Source: Nitrososphaeraceae archaeon
GTDB taxonomy: Archaea > Thermoproteota > Nitrososphaeria > Nitrososphaerales > Nitrososphaeraceae
Direction of reading: 5' to 3'
Assembly (NCBI GenBank): GCA_025449515.1
Contig: JANWJI010000192.1
Coordinates: 1 to 9,613, forward strand
Length of the DNA stretch: 9,613 nt
Shown: positions 1 through 6,308 of the stretch, in pieces
Position numbering within the stretch: position 1 is the stretch's first letter
How the letters are laid out: each line of letters opens with the position of its first letter
The notes under the pieces: model-generated
The model's input: the letters and a program-made list of their open reading frames with translations, nothing else
The model's database searches: none
What the model was told of the DNA's origin: nothing
Program-made: the position numbers and the translations under genes

Positions 1-2
1 AG

Positions 3-134
3 CTATTTGATACGAGCATAATTAATGCAGGTGAATCAGCCAAAGTCGATACTTCCAAACTAACTTCTGGACAACAATATCCATTTCACTGTACTGTACA
101 TCCTTACATGACTGGAACACTGAAAGCGACATGA
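3..134 (+). CDS. Cupredoxin (amicyanin/plastocyanin-like) protein, 3' fragment
   Basis: The gene enters from the left edge; 43 residues and a TGA stop are visible. The end contains the motif HCTVHPYM, i.e. Cys-x2-His-x2-Met, the C-terminal copper loop of an amicyanin-type type-1 (blue) copper site. The preceding stretch INAGESAKVDTSKLTSGQQY is the usual beta-strand and glycine-turn lead-in. There is one Cys, not Cys-x3-Cys, so this is not a CuA site as in a classical oxidase subunit II. The upstream His ligand and any signal peptide or membrane anchor lie outside the window. Thaumarchaea use many such cupredoxins as extracellular electron carriers or as domains of copper enzymes and oxidase subunits. 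The stop codon overlaps ATG 131 (ATGA), which suggests translational coupling to the heme A synthase that follows and hence a link to the terminal oxidase. The domain call is firm. Whether this is a free plastocyanin or the tail of a larger subunit cannot be decided here. Confidence 0.85.
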   Translation, partial: LFDTSIINAGESAKVDTSKLTSGQQYPFHCTVHPYMTGTLKAT

Positions 135-201
135 TCTACAGGTCTGAAATTCTCTGCTTGTCAAGATACTTTCCTTATCTAGCATAATATCCCTATTTCT
201 T

Positions 202-678
202 TTGATGTTTATCGGGGGATACGTTAGTGCATCAGGCGTTGGATTAACTTGTCCCAAATGGCCACTATGCCCTAAGGGCTTGATTCCTATGAAGGAATTC
301 GTAATAGAATACTTTCACAGAACCGTCGCGATAACTACATCACTACTCATATTTTTAACCATGATATCGATCATAAGAGCCCGCAGAACCACTCCTAATT
401 CTATTCAAGTTTCCTCGATTATTGCTGCCTGTCTGGCAGTGGTCCAAATAAGCCTGGGTGGAATTGTGATTGTTGAGAAGCTACATGCATTGTTAGTAAC
501 CATACATTTGGGAGTAGGTCTGGCACTTTTTTCAATGACACTAATGCCTGTTCTTTATGCTTACGGGGTGATCAAGTTTAATACAACCAAGGATTCCATT
601 TCATCACCGGGTCGTACAGATAACATTCTCAAAAACGGAGAGGAATCCTCTGGTCCAGGAACGATTGGGAAGTCGTAG
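202..678 (+). CDS. ctaA: Heme A synthase, CtaA/COX15 family (short archaeal form)
   Basis: Membrane enzyme that oxidises the C8 methyl of heme O to give heme A for terminal oxidases. Counting from TTG 202, the family marks are GGYVSASG at 5-12, a Cys pair CPKWPLCP (C17, C23), EYFHR with H39, the Q-x2-LGG turn at 82-87, and H95 and H102 in the helix EKLHALLVTIHLG. These His residues match the family's heme ligands. Four helices (one half of the eight-helix bacterial enzyme) are typical of the short archaeal type; the last 35 residues are a polar tail. The start is uncertain. From TTG 202 or ATG 205 most of helix 1 is lost, yet the same frame is open upstream from 148 and encodes the missing hydrophobic part (LSLSSIISLFLL before MFIGGY). 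It has no ATG, GTG or TTG there and meets a TGA at 145. The natural start, ATG 131 overlapping the cupredoxin stop, is in another frame. One lost base near 148-152 would explain this. Confidence 0.85.
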   Translation: MMFIGGYVSASGVGLTCPKWPLCPKGLIPMKEFVIEYFHRTVAITTSLLIFLTMISIIRARRTTPNSIQVSSIIAACLAVVQISLGGIVIVEKLHALLVTIHLGVGLALFSMTLMPVLYAYGVIKFNTTKDSISSPGRTDNILKNGEESSGPGTIGKS

Positions 679-776
679 GTGTATCAAGTTGTTCACATAG
701 GTGGGCTGATATTTATCCTACTAATAAAACACCCTCGAGTTCGAACTACCTTTTGATGTTTGTCGTATTCTCCGCA

Positions 777-786
777 AAATATATAC
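777..786 (+). promoter_or_regulatory. Archaeal TATA box for the alcohol dehydrogenase gene
   Basis: The AT-rich core AAAATATATA is centred about 30 bp upstream of ATG 811. This is the spacing of a leaderless archaeal transcript and is the main reason to prefer ATG 811 over the in-frame TTG at 760, which lies upstream of this box. Confidence 0.6.
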
Positions 787-810
787 TGTCGTGTAATATT
801 CCAGTTGTCT

Positions 811-1761
811 ATGTGGAGAGTTTTGACGCCACCAAAGATCGTTTTTGGTGAAAACGCAGCTCAAAAATTTGAATACCCGAATAAATCATTAATTATCACC
901 ACTACTACTCCAGATATTTACAATAAATGGATCGAGTATATAGGAATCAAAAACTATGAAATATATGATAAAGTAACCCCGGATCCGTCAATCGAAATTA
1001 TAGAAAAGATACAGAAGGAATTTGAAGGGAGAGATATATCGGCTTATGTTGGATTAGGCGGGGGTAGTTCCATGGATGTCTGTAAATATCTCGGCAAATT
1101 GACCTCCATTCCAAAGATCCTCATACCAACTACCTTTGGGACTGGCGCCGAGATGACGACTTATGCTGTAGTGAGTTTCGACCACAAAAAGAGGCTGCTC
1201 CAGGACGAATCTTTCCTGGCAAATGCTGCAATAGTTGATCCATATTTTCTGCCCGGAACTCCCTATCCAATTATGAGGAACTCAGCATGCGATGCCGCCG
1301 CCCAAGCGTCCGAGGCATATGATAGTAAGATTAGTAATCCATTTACTAAGTTGTTTTGTAAAGAAGCATTTGAAGTCCTTGAAGATGCAATTGTTAAGGA
1401 GAAACATAATTTGCTTCCGTACGGCGCGATGTTGTCGGGAATCGGATTCGGTAATGCCTCTACCACATTGGGACATGCGCTGTCTTATGTTTTTTCGAAC
1501 GAGGGTACTCCACACGGATACGCGCTATCAGCATGCACGACAGTGGCTCACAAGTTCAACAAGTCTGTATATTATGAACGATTCAGGAAGATTTGTCAGA
1601 AGCTACAGTTCGATCCGTTAAAGCTAAAATTAAATCTCGATGATGCTGCAGAGGTAATTCTGCCAGACAAGGGACACCTTGATAACAACCCTATAGCTGT
1701 GACCAAACAGGACATTGTTAAATGTCTAGATGAAATCGTAAATTCAAACCCACTTGCTTGA
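811..1761 (+). CDS. Iron-containing alcohol dehydrogenase family protein
   Basis: Predicted cytosolic NAD(P)-dependent alcohol dehydrogenase/aldehyde reductase of 316 residues, shorter than the usual ~380. It shows the family order: VFGENA near 11-16, the nucleotide-binding glycine turn GLGGGSSMD (81-89), PTTFGTGAE (106-114), IVDP (141-144), then the helical metal domain. By comparison with E. coli FucO (Asp-His-His-His), the ligand positions are D161, Q165, H222 (LGHALS) and H235 (TPHG). Three are kept, but the second is Gln instead of His. In Nitrosopumilus a member of this family has been described as a semialdehyde reductase of the 3-hydroxypropionate/4-hydroxybutyrate cycle. A similar role is possible, but the altered ligand argues against assuming it. 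Glycerol-1-phosphate dehydrogenase is a related family but fits less well. ATG 811 is chosen from the TATA spacing and because residues before it do not resemble the family. The gene is alone on its transcript. The family call is strong, the substrate unknown. Confidence 0.88.
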   Translation: MWRVLTPPKIVFGENAAQKFEYPNKSLIITTTTPDIYNKWIEYIGIKNYEIYDKVTPDPSIEIIEKIQKEFEGRDISAYVGLGGGSSMDVCKYLGKLTSIPKILIPTTFGTGAEMTTYAVVSFDHKKRLLQDESFLANAAIVDPYFLPGTPYPIMRNSACDAAAQASEAYDSKISNPFTKLFCKEAFEVLEDAIVKEKHNLLPYGAMLSGIGFGNASTTLGHALSYVFSNEGTPHGYALSACTTVAHKFNKSVYYERFRKICQKLQFDPLKLKLNLDDAAEVILPDKGHLDNNPIAVTKQDIVKCLDEIVNSNPLA

Positions 1762-2363
1762 TATCCAGGAATCTATGAAGAATTTACAATGTGTTTTTCA
1801 TTAATATTCCCATTCAAATGTAATAATCGTAAATCCCTAAGATTACGTTTCTTAGTGGTATTGTTGCCGGATCTTTTGAAATTCAAATCTCATATCGCAA
1901 GTTATGGAAATGGTATGATTTTTGATGTTTTATTCGACAGGGTTTTTCTGACCGGCGAATATCATGAATAAAGTATTGCATGGATTTGCACTACACGGAG
2001 GACTGGTCCACTTGAAGGAGTCGTCGAATATCGCTCCGCGAACCTCCTTTCTAGAATAGAATGATTGATCGTGTAGGTCTGCAAAAGTTAGATCAAGGCA
2101 CGACGATTAAAAGAATTTTGGTAAGCTCTAAAAAACGAGAAAGTTCTTTTTGAATCCGTCTTTAAATAATCCTGCTTAATCTCAGAAGGGCATCGGGCAA
2201 GAATTGTAATATCGCTCGCTAAAATTTCACCTTGTCATCGGGTACAATAACACGGAATCGTGCAACCCTATCTAGACCTCTGGTTTCGTTGAGTCGATAT
2301 ACTATTCTTTGGTCGGTCGTACAAAAAGCTTATTAATAAATTCTTCGACAGCTGGATTACTAT
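1762..2363. other. Long intergenic region, no convincing gene
   Basis: About 600 bases without a recognisable protein or tRNA. Two small plus-strand ORFs occur: 1789-1971, with low-complexity shadow-like content, and a 31-codon ORF at 1964-2059. Neither has a clear promoter, a Shine-Dalgarno site or a recognisable motif. A weak stem is possible between AAGGAG near 2015 and CTCCTT near 2044. The last 40 bases hold the npdG promoter. A small RNA cannot be excluded. Confidence 0.5.
2329..2338 (+). promoter_or_regulatory. TATA box for npdG
   Basis: CTTATTAATA is centred about 30 bp before ATG 2364. There is no Shine-Dalgarno sequence between the box and the ATG, which fits a leaderless mRNA. Confidence 0.6.
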
Positions 2364-3041
2364 ATGAGAATCGGTATAATTGGCGGTACAGGTGGAATGG
2401 GAGAGGGGTTTGCTCTCAGATGGTGTCAACAACATAATGTTATCATAGGATCGAGAGATGCCGCTAGGGCTACTGAATCGGCCAAGAACTATTCGAACAT
2501 TGCGAATACCATATATGGTAACAGGTTCAAAGCTTCTATTACCGGGGATGAAAATATTTCATTGTCAAGCCAGTCAGATATCCTTTTGCTATCTATTCCT
2601 TACGATACAATTATTGAAACTTGTGGGAAACTGAAGGAGGTTATAAATGACAATTGCATCGTGGTATCACCCATTGTACCAATGACTAGGACTGACGCAG
2701 GATTCGCCTATATTCCTGTAGAACAAAATTCGAAATCTGCGGCTGAATTAGTAGCAGACAATCTTCCACCGAGAACCAGAATCCTATCTGCTTTTCACAC
2801 AATCTCTGAGACGAAATTGAAAAAGGTCGATATGAGTCTGGAGGCGGATACATTCCTCTGCGGCGATGACCACGCCAATGTGACAATTCTCAGTAGACTA
2901 GTTTCAGAAATAAAAGGTTTGAGACCGATCTATTTGGGCCCTCTATCGATGAGCTACCAGGCTGAAATTCTGACACCTATGATACTGAATGCGGCTAAGA
3001 AAAACAAGTTAAAGAATCCTGGCTTGAAATTGGTGGAATAA
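2364..3041 (+). CDS. npdG: NADPH-dependent F420 reductase (F420H2:NADP+ oxidoreductase)
   Basis: Catalyses reversible hydride transfer between F420H2 and NADP+ in the cytosol. The 225 residues are the normal family length. The N-terminal Rossmann loop is GIIGGTGGMGEG (4-15), followed by GSRDAARA (29-36), whose Ser-Arg pair binds the NADPH 2'-phosphate in the Archaeoglobus enzyme. Further family signatures are LLLSIPYD (74-81), VVSPIVPMTR (100-109), SAAELVAD (125-132), ILSAFHTI (140-147), CGDD (166-169) and SEIKGLRPI with GPLSMS (181-197). The C-terminal part ends in the conserved EILTPMILN. A TATA box at 2329 supports this start. The next gene begins 3 bases after the stop, so the two are probably cotranscribed. 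Thaumarchaea make F420, and this enzyme would connect the F420 and NADPH pools for F420-dependent oxidoreductases. I see nothing unusual in the catalytic positions. Confidence 0.95.
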   Translation: MRIGIIGGTGGMGEGFALRWCQQHNVIIGSRDAARATESAKNYSNIANTIYGNRFKASITGDENISLSSQSDILLLSIPYDTIIETCGKLKEVINDNCIVVSPIVPMTRTDAGFAYIPVEQNSKSAAELVADNLPPRTRILSAFHTISETKLKKVDMSLEADTFLCGDDHANVTILSRLVSEIKGLRPIYLGPLSMSYQAEILTPMILNAAKKNKLKNPGLKLVE

Positions 3042-3044
3042 CCA

Positions 3045-3341
3045 GTGAGATTTGATCGAAGTGATACGAGTATTCGTCAACGCAAGAACTGGATGACTGC
3101 GATGGGTGTACTCTTTATACTCATGGCAGCTGTTATAGCTCTCAGAAACCTGTATTTCATCACCACGAACTTTTCACTTGAATCGGCATTAGAACGATAT
3201 ACGAACTCAGAAGTTACAAACGAGAAGTTTGTGGTAGCAATGATAATTGGCGGATCGATTTTGATCTGGTGGGGGTATTTCAAAAAGAAAGAAGACTTTG
3301 GCCCCCCAGACGAACATGAAAGACGTAGATTTAGCTACTAA
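3045..3341 (+). CDS. Small two-helix membrane protein, unknown function
   Basis: 98 residues beginning at GTG 3045, three bases after the npdG stop, so it is very likely in the same operon. The N-terminus is short, basic and polar (RFDRSDTSIRQRKNW). Two membrane helices follow at about 18-40 and 61-79, separated by a polar loop with ESALERYTNSEVTNEK, and the charged tail includes FKKKEDFGPPDEHERRR. With Lys/Arg on both termini, the positive-inside rule puts both ends in the cytoplasm. I do not recognise a family. Coupling to npdG may be positional only. There is no Shine-Dalgarno site, but the tight spacing allows reinitiation. Confidence 0.7.
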   Translation: MRFDRSDTSIRQRKNWMTAMGVLFILMAAVIALRNLYFITTNFSLESALERYTNSEVTNEKFVVAMIIGGSILIWWGYFKKKEDFGPPDEHERRRFSY

Positions 3342-3377
3342 TAGGCATGGAAAAATCCTAAATTGACTTTTCCTATT
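3340..3377 (+). terminator. Possible terminator hairpin after the npdG unit
   Basis: Two overlapping inverted repeats start at the stop codon: AATAGG (3340-3345) with CCTATT (3372-3377), and GGAAAA (3349-3354) with TTTTCC (3368-3373). There is no long U-tract after them, so the call is weak. A separate short stem, AGGAT-TTTT-ATCCT, lies at 3446-3459. Confidence 0.3.
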
Positions 3378-3553
3378 GAAGATATGTATTAAGTGAATAT
3401 CGATGAAAGGCTACGAAACCGCGATTTAATATGAAGAGATCGAGAAGGATTTTTATCCTGACTAGGACATGAAATGTGATTCTTACAGTAAAGCCGAATA
3501 TCCTACCTTGACTACGTTGAAGTATGTTTGATTTCATGATTTGGATATGGGGC

Positions 3554-4132
3554 TTAAACTGGGATATTCCATAAGGGATACCATAACGACATATTATTTT
3601 CAAAAGGTACCTCTTTTGACAATATTGCCATCATCTTTAGTTCGTACTCAGAATTTCTTTCTTGTCTCGACATGGGTACAAAAGGGTAGAAGTTTTTTCG
3701 CTTGTGATTGTAAATCAAATACGCATTTACACCGGGGCTCTCGCTATCCTTAACCTGAAACTGAAACACAGAAGCAAGTAATAGCGGTAGGTATCCTGCA
3801 TCCTCAACCGTATCACGAACAGCTATTAAGGCCGCAAGTTCATCTTCCATGACTTTCGCATTTATTATTATCCAAAAGTAGCCAAATGAATCGGTCAACG
3901 TTTCGTATGATATATTAAATTCAGTTATACTGTGATCAAGGAATGCCTTTATTTCGTTCGTCAAATCATTAAATTGCATTCCGCTCGTACTTTTGAAACT
4001 AATCCCACATCTACCAGTACTTAGAAGACCTAATCTGGTCTCCAATGTAATGTGTCCTCCCGAGAGTGAAAAGATGATGTCCGACTCGTCCTCGCTTTTG
4101 TTGAGCTTCTTTTTGATCCACGAAATTTTCAT
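3554..4132 (-). CDS. pspAB: PspA-associated protein PspAB
   Basis: 192 residues, normal length for PspAB, a soluble protein found with PspA or the HtpX membrane protease in actinobacteria and haloarchaea and thought to act in the envelope-stress response. Family features seen are a short basic N-terminus, then the segment ITLETRLGLLSTGRCGISFK (28-47), the aromatic strand DSFGYFWIII (81-90), ALIAVRDTVEDAGY (101-114), LLASVFQFQ (118-126), the block NFYPFVP with the basic RQER (147-159), and the C-terminal signature EVPFENNMSLWYPLWNIPV. That last motif, acidic residues then W-x-PLW-x-(I/A)-P, is the most telling. It has no signal peptide and no membrane helix. ATG 4132 lies 31 bases after the stop of the small ORF upstream on the same strand, with AGGGG about 8 bases ahead as a possible Shine-Dalgarno. 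No pspA or htpX gene is visible within the window. The mechanism of PspAB itself is not well defined. Confidence 0.8.
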   Translation of the reverse strand: MKISWIKKKLNKSEDESDIIFSLSGGHITLETRLGLLSTGRCGISFKSTSGMQFNDLTNEIKAFLDHSITEFNISYETLTDSFGYFWIIINAKVMEDELAALIAVRDTVEDAGYLPLLLASVFQFQVKDSESPGVNAYLIYNHKRKNFYPFVPMSRQERNSEYELKMMAILSKEVPFENNMSLWYPLWNIPV

Positions 4133-4163
4133 ACCAGTCGCCCCTAAAGCTGAAATACCCTTC

Positions 4164-4370
4164 TTAGGTGAGATGCTGGGGCCAGTCCTCTGTTAAACTC
4201 AGGAAAGCTGCCTCAATTTTGCACAAACCCAATTCAAAGAAGGGGATTCCTGTTATCATATCAATTTTATCATCTGTGATATCTATATAATCCATGGGAT
4301 TTTCTAGATTTCCAAATGACTGAAATTCTATAATTTTAAAAGTAATACGTGGTTTGAGTTTATCATCCAC
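4164..4370 (-). CDS. Small hypothetical protein upstream of pspAB
   Basis: 68 residues from GTG 4370 to TAA 4164, same strand as pspAB and 31 bases ahead of it, so probably cotranscribed. The composition looks coding: a beta-type segment PRITFKIIEF, an acidic middle with DYIDITDDKIDMITG, then an amphipathic helix-like end (KIEAAFLSLTEDW). There is no signal or membrane segment, and I do not recognise a family. The reading frame stays open upstream to a TGA near 4486, and the extra part would read IRLILIAGDQCKECSITPLQ. That contains a Cys-x2-Cys pair but no ATG, GTG or TTG. Either translation starts at GTG 4370, or the true start is a rare codon or lies beyond a frame break. Confidence 0.5.
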   Translation of the reverse strand: MDDKLKPRITFKIIEFQSFGNLENPMDYIDITDDKIDMITGIPFFELGLCKIEAAFLSLTEDWPQHLT

Positions 4371-4502
4371 CTGCAGAGGCGTAATGCTACATTCCTTGCA
4401 TTGATCTCCAGCTATTAAGATAAGTCTTATAGTGGTAATAATAGAAAATTGGAGGATTCGTAAATTTAGAATTCGGCAGAATCATAGTTATTGGGGGAAA
4501 TG

Positions 4503-4511
4503 ATATATAAA
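4503..4511 (+). promoter_or_regulatory. TATA box for the secreted I9-domain gene
   Basis: ATATATAAA sits about 32 bp before ATG 4539, giving a leader of only a few bases. It is one of the best TATA matches in the window. Confidence 0.65.
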
Positions 4512-4538
4512 ACTCAAACCAAGTAAACAGATCAACAA

Positions 4539-4928
4539 ATGAAACGGATGACTATGATGGTAATTATCGTTATATTTTCTTACCTTGTTGTTAATCTATC
4601 ATCGATTCTAGCTTACGCTGCTACCCAACCCGCTGAGACCAAATCTTCGCAGGGAAATTCGACTAATGAGAGCAAGAATAGTCTACAGCTATCCAATCGA
4701 TATATTGTTACTATGAAGGGGAATGCCAGCGTATCTGACATTGAACATGTGATTGATTTTGTAAAGGAAAAGGGAGGCCAAGTCCTTCAAATTTATATGC
4801 ATGCGATTAGAGGATTCTCGATGTCCTTACCATCAGTATCGGCAAACGACACTGTCGCTGCAATAGCTACCAATCCAAAAGTCGTCAAGGTAGAACATGA
4901 CGCAGAAGTGAATATTGCTCCAAAATAG
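4539..4928 (+). CDS. Secreted stand-alone inhibitor-I9 (subtilisin propeptide-like) protein
   Basis: 129 residues. Residues 1-27 form a signal peptide (MKRMTMM, a hydrophobic run, then ILAYAA as a cleavage-like site). Residues 28-50 are a polar Ser/Thr/Asn linker, likely extracellular. Residues 54-128 match the fold of peptidase inhibitor I9/subtilase propeptides: RYIVTMKGNAS (first strand), a helix SDIEHVIDFVKEKGG, QVLQIYMHAIRGFSMSLP (the central strands with the family GF motif), a helix NDTVAAIATNP, and KVVKVEHDAEVNI (last strand, matching the family V-x2-VE-x-D end). In subtilases this domain folds and inhibits a protease encoded in the same chain. Here the chain ends after the domain, as in the fungal proteinase B inhibitors. 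It probably either inhibits an extracellular subtilisin-like protease or assists its folding in trans. No protease gene is in the window. TATA box 4503 supports the start. Confidence 0.8.
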   Translation: MKRMTMMVIIVIFSYLVVNLSSILAYAATQPAETKSSQGNSTNESKNSLQLSNRYIVTMKGNASVSDIEHVIDFVKEKGGQVLQIYMHAIRGFSMSLPSVSANDTVAAIATNPKVVKVEHDAEVNIAPK

Positions 4929-5382
4929 ACGATCTCATTTAATTTGCAACATATTATGTGAAAGGGCGCAGTTAATATCAATAAATAAAGTGTGTATATT
5001 ACAAGAGGTCGACCGAGCCACTACTTTCTTTTTTCTTATCTGAAGGCATCAAATCCAAAGGAACCGACCAGAGAAAATTAAAAGCAGGTGTTTGGGATCA
5101 TTATTTAGGTCAATAGTGGTTTTATTTCCCTGTCAAATCTTCCTCGAAAGGTATAATGTATAACTCCTTGTGTTCGCAAGACCCAGAGTATCTACAGCGT
5201 GTCTCTTCTTCTTATTCGACAACTTGACCTAAGAGATCAGTACCAGGTCTATGATGGGATCCTTCTCTACGCTTACAAAAAGCATCTCCATACTTATTTA
5301 AACATTCTTTACATCGGGAGAGGTATAGGCATTTTTCTGCAAAAATTCATATTATCATCTGGTTATCAATGATCTTTGAAGC
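4929..5382. other. Intergenic region with a T-rich terminator-like tract and two TATA candidates
   Basis: About 450 bases without a credible gene on either strand. A pyrimidine tract, CTTTCTTTTTTCTTAT, at about 5023-5038 is the kind of T-rich run that ends archaeal transcripts and may terminate the I9-protein mRNA. Near the right end are CTTATTTAAA (about 5293-5302) and TCATATTATC (5347-5356). The latter is about 31 bp from ATG 5383 and is the better leaderless promoter candidate. A perfect stem ATTTTT-CTGC-AAAAAT lies between them at 5331-5346. Confidence 0.45.
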
Positions 5383-5925
5383 ATGGAAATTCTAAAAGAC
5401 AAGGTACTTGCGAAGTATCTTTTTGAAAGGTACGCCTCAAACCCTAGAGATTGGAAATTCATAATATCAAAGTCGTCATTTGATGATGGATTTTTTGATG
5501 CTACGGTGTCAAATAGAGAGGAGGTCTGGCAACTCAAAATTGATTCCATTTATAAGCCGATCCCGACTGTGCTTGGGACCAAGGTAGATGTTGACTCCAT
5601 GAAGTTCGATAAACGCTTAGGTTATTCGACTATACCCTTCGGCTATAGGATTTTTGATCCACCAGTTATTATGAACCTATTAGATAAGCTAACTCAGGAT
5701 CATCATTCAATTAATGATACGATTACGAATCGCACCGCGGTGAATTCTATACTTAGTTCTCTCGAGACCGTAAAACCCGTAACTGGAAAGAATTATGTTT
5801 ACGGTCCACTTGTATATACAGAGAATAATCTAGTCGGTATCGATGCAACACAAAAACAGGTCTCGAAGAAACTGGGACTACAATTGCGAGATAATTTAAG
5901 AACTAAGTATTCTGGTTATGGATAA
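5383..5925 (+). CDS. Hypothetical protein, 180 residues
   Basis: Soluble-looking protein with no signal peptide or membrane helix; I do not recognise the family. The N-terminal part has a helix (EILKDKVLAKYLFERYAS) and strand-rich segments WKFIISKSSFDDGFFDATV and EEVWQLKIDSI. A central part has GTKVDVDSMKFDKRLGYST then IPFGYRIFDPPVIM. Next comes a helical stretch of about 45 residues (LLDKLTQDHHSINDTITNRT to LSSLETVKP), and the C-terminus is polar with QKQVSKKLGLQLRDNLRTK. In-frame TGA at 5377-5379 makes ATG 5383 the first possible start. The gene stands alone and converges with the minus-strand gene at 6047-6271. Codon use and composition match its neighbours, so it is probably real and native. 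Function unknown. Confidence 0.75.
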   Translation: MEILKDKVLAKYLFERYASNPRDWKFIISKSSFDDGFFDATVSNREEVWQLKIDSIYKPIPTVLGTKVDVDSMKFDKRLGYSTIPFGYRIFDPPVIMNLLDKLTQDHHSINDTITNRTAVNSILSSLETVKPVTGKNYVYGPLVYTENNLVGIDATQKQVSKKLGLQLRDNLRTKYSGYG

Positions 5926-6046
5926 ATACCCAAATAAATTGAATTTAGGTTGCACAGACAGACAGAAAATCGACCATTCCTGAAACGAATTAGAAATCAA
6001 AGCATCCGATGATCTACAATGATATGATCATGATTTCCCAACGCTT

Positions 6047-6271
6047 CTAAATCGACCTATTTTTTTCCTTTTGATTCTGTTTACGCACTTCGAAAGCTAC
6101 TGTCATTAACCCTATTCCGAAAGACAACGGTATAAAGCCCAAAAACATCAATAAATTGGTATAAGGCTGGTCTCCCAAACGCCAAGTTCTTAACACGAGC
6201 AGCTGAAAGAGAAGCACAATTAAAGGTATATTTATACCCACTGCAATAATGGCAATACGAATAGGCGACAC
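6047..6271 (-). CDS. Small two-helix membrane protein, unknown function
   Basis: 74 residues starting at GTG 6271. A hydrophobic helix spans about 4-27 (RIAIIAVGINIPLIVLLFQL), a short loop RTWRLGDQPY follows, a second helix spans about 38-62 (LLMFLGFIPLSFGIGLMTVA), and the tail is strongly basic/polar with EVRKQNQKEKNR. The layout suggests a hairpin in the cytoplasmic membrane with a cytosolic C-terminus. A TATA-like AAATATATA on the same strand (6300-6308) lies about 33 bp ahead of the GTG and supports this start and a leaderless transcript. It converges with the unknown gene ending at 5925. No family recognised. Confidence 0.65.
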   Translation of the reverse strand: MSPIRIAIIAVGINIPLIVLLFQLLVLRTWRLGDQPYTNLLMFLGFIPLSFGIGLMTVAFEVRKQNQKEKNRSI

Positions 6272-6299
6272 AATCTTTTATTTATCCATAAGTCTAGCA

Positions 6300-6308
6300 T
6301 ATATATTT
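6300..6308 (-). promoter_or_regulatory. TATA box for the minus-strand membrane protein
   Basis: On the minus strand this reads within AAAATATATATGC, centred about 33 bp before GTG 6271. Confidence 0.5.

Noticed and set aside
725..750. GTTCGAAC near 738-745 as a tRNA T-loop.
   Set aside because: No acceptor, D or anticodon arm can be built around it; it is a simple palindrome.
760..810. TTG 760 as the start of the alcohol dehydrogenase, adding 17 residues.
   Set aside because: It lies upstream of a good TATA box (777-786), and the added residues do not resemble the family N-terminus; ATG 811 fits both.
200..1930. TTTTGATGTTT at 200-210, 751-761 and 1920-1930 as a regulatory repeat.
   Set aside because: One copy is inside the ctaA coding sequence, none is in a fixed position to a promoter, and the word is AT-rich and short, so chance is likely.
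1789..1971. Plus-strand 60-codon ORF after the alcohol dehydrogenase.
   Set aside because: Phe/Leu-rich with no start signal or conserved feature; typical of AT-rich noncoding sequence.
3373..3603. Minus-strand 76-codon ORF overlapping the pspAB 3' end.
   Set aside because: It overlaps conserved pspAB C-terminal codons in another frame and has no motif.
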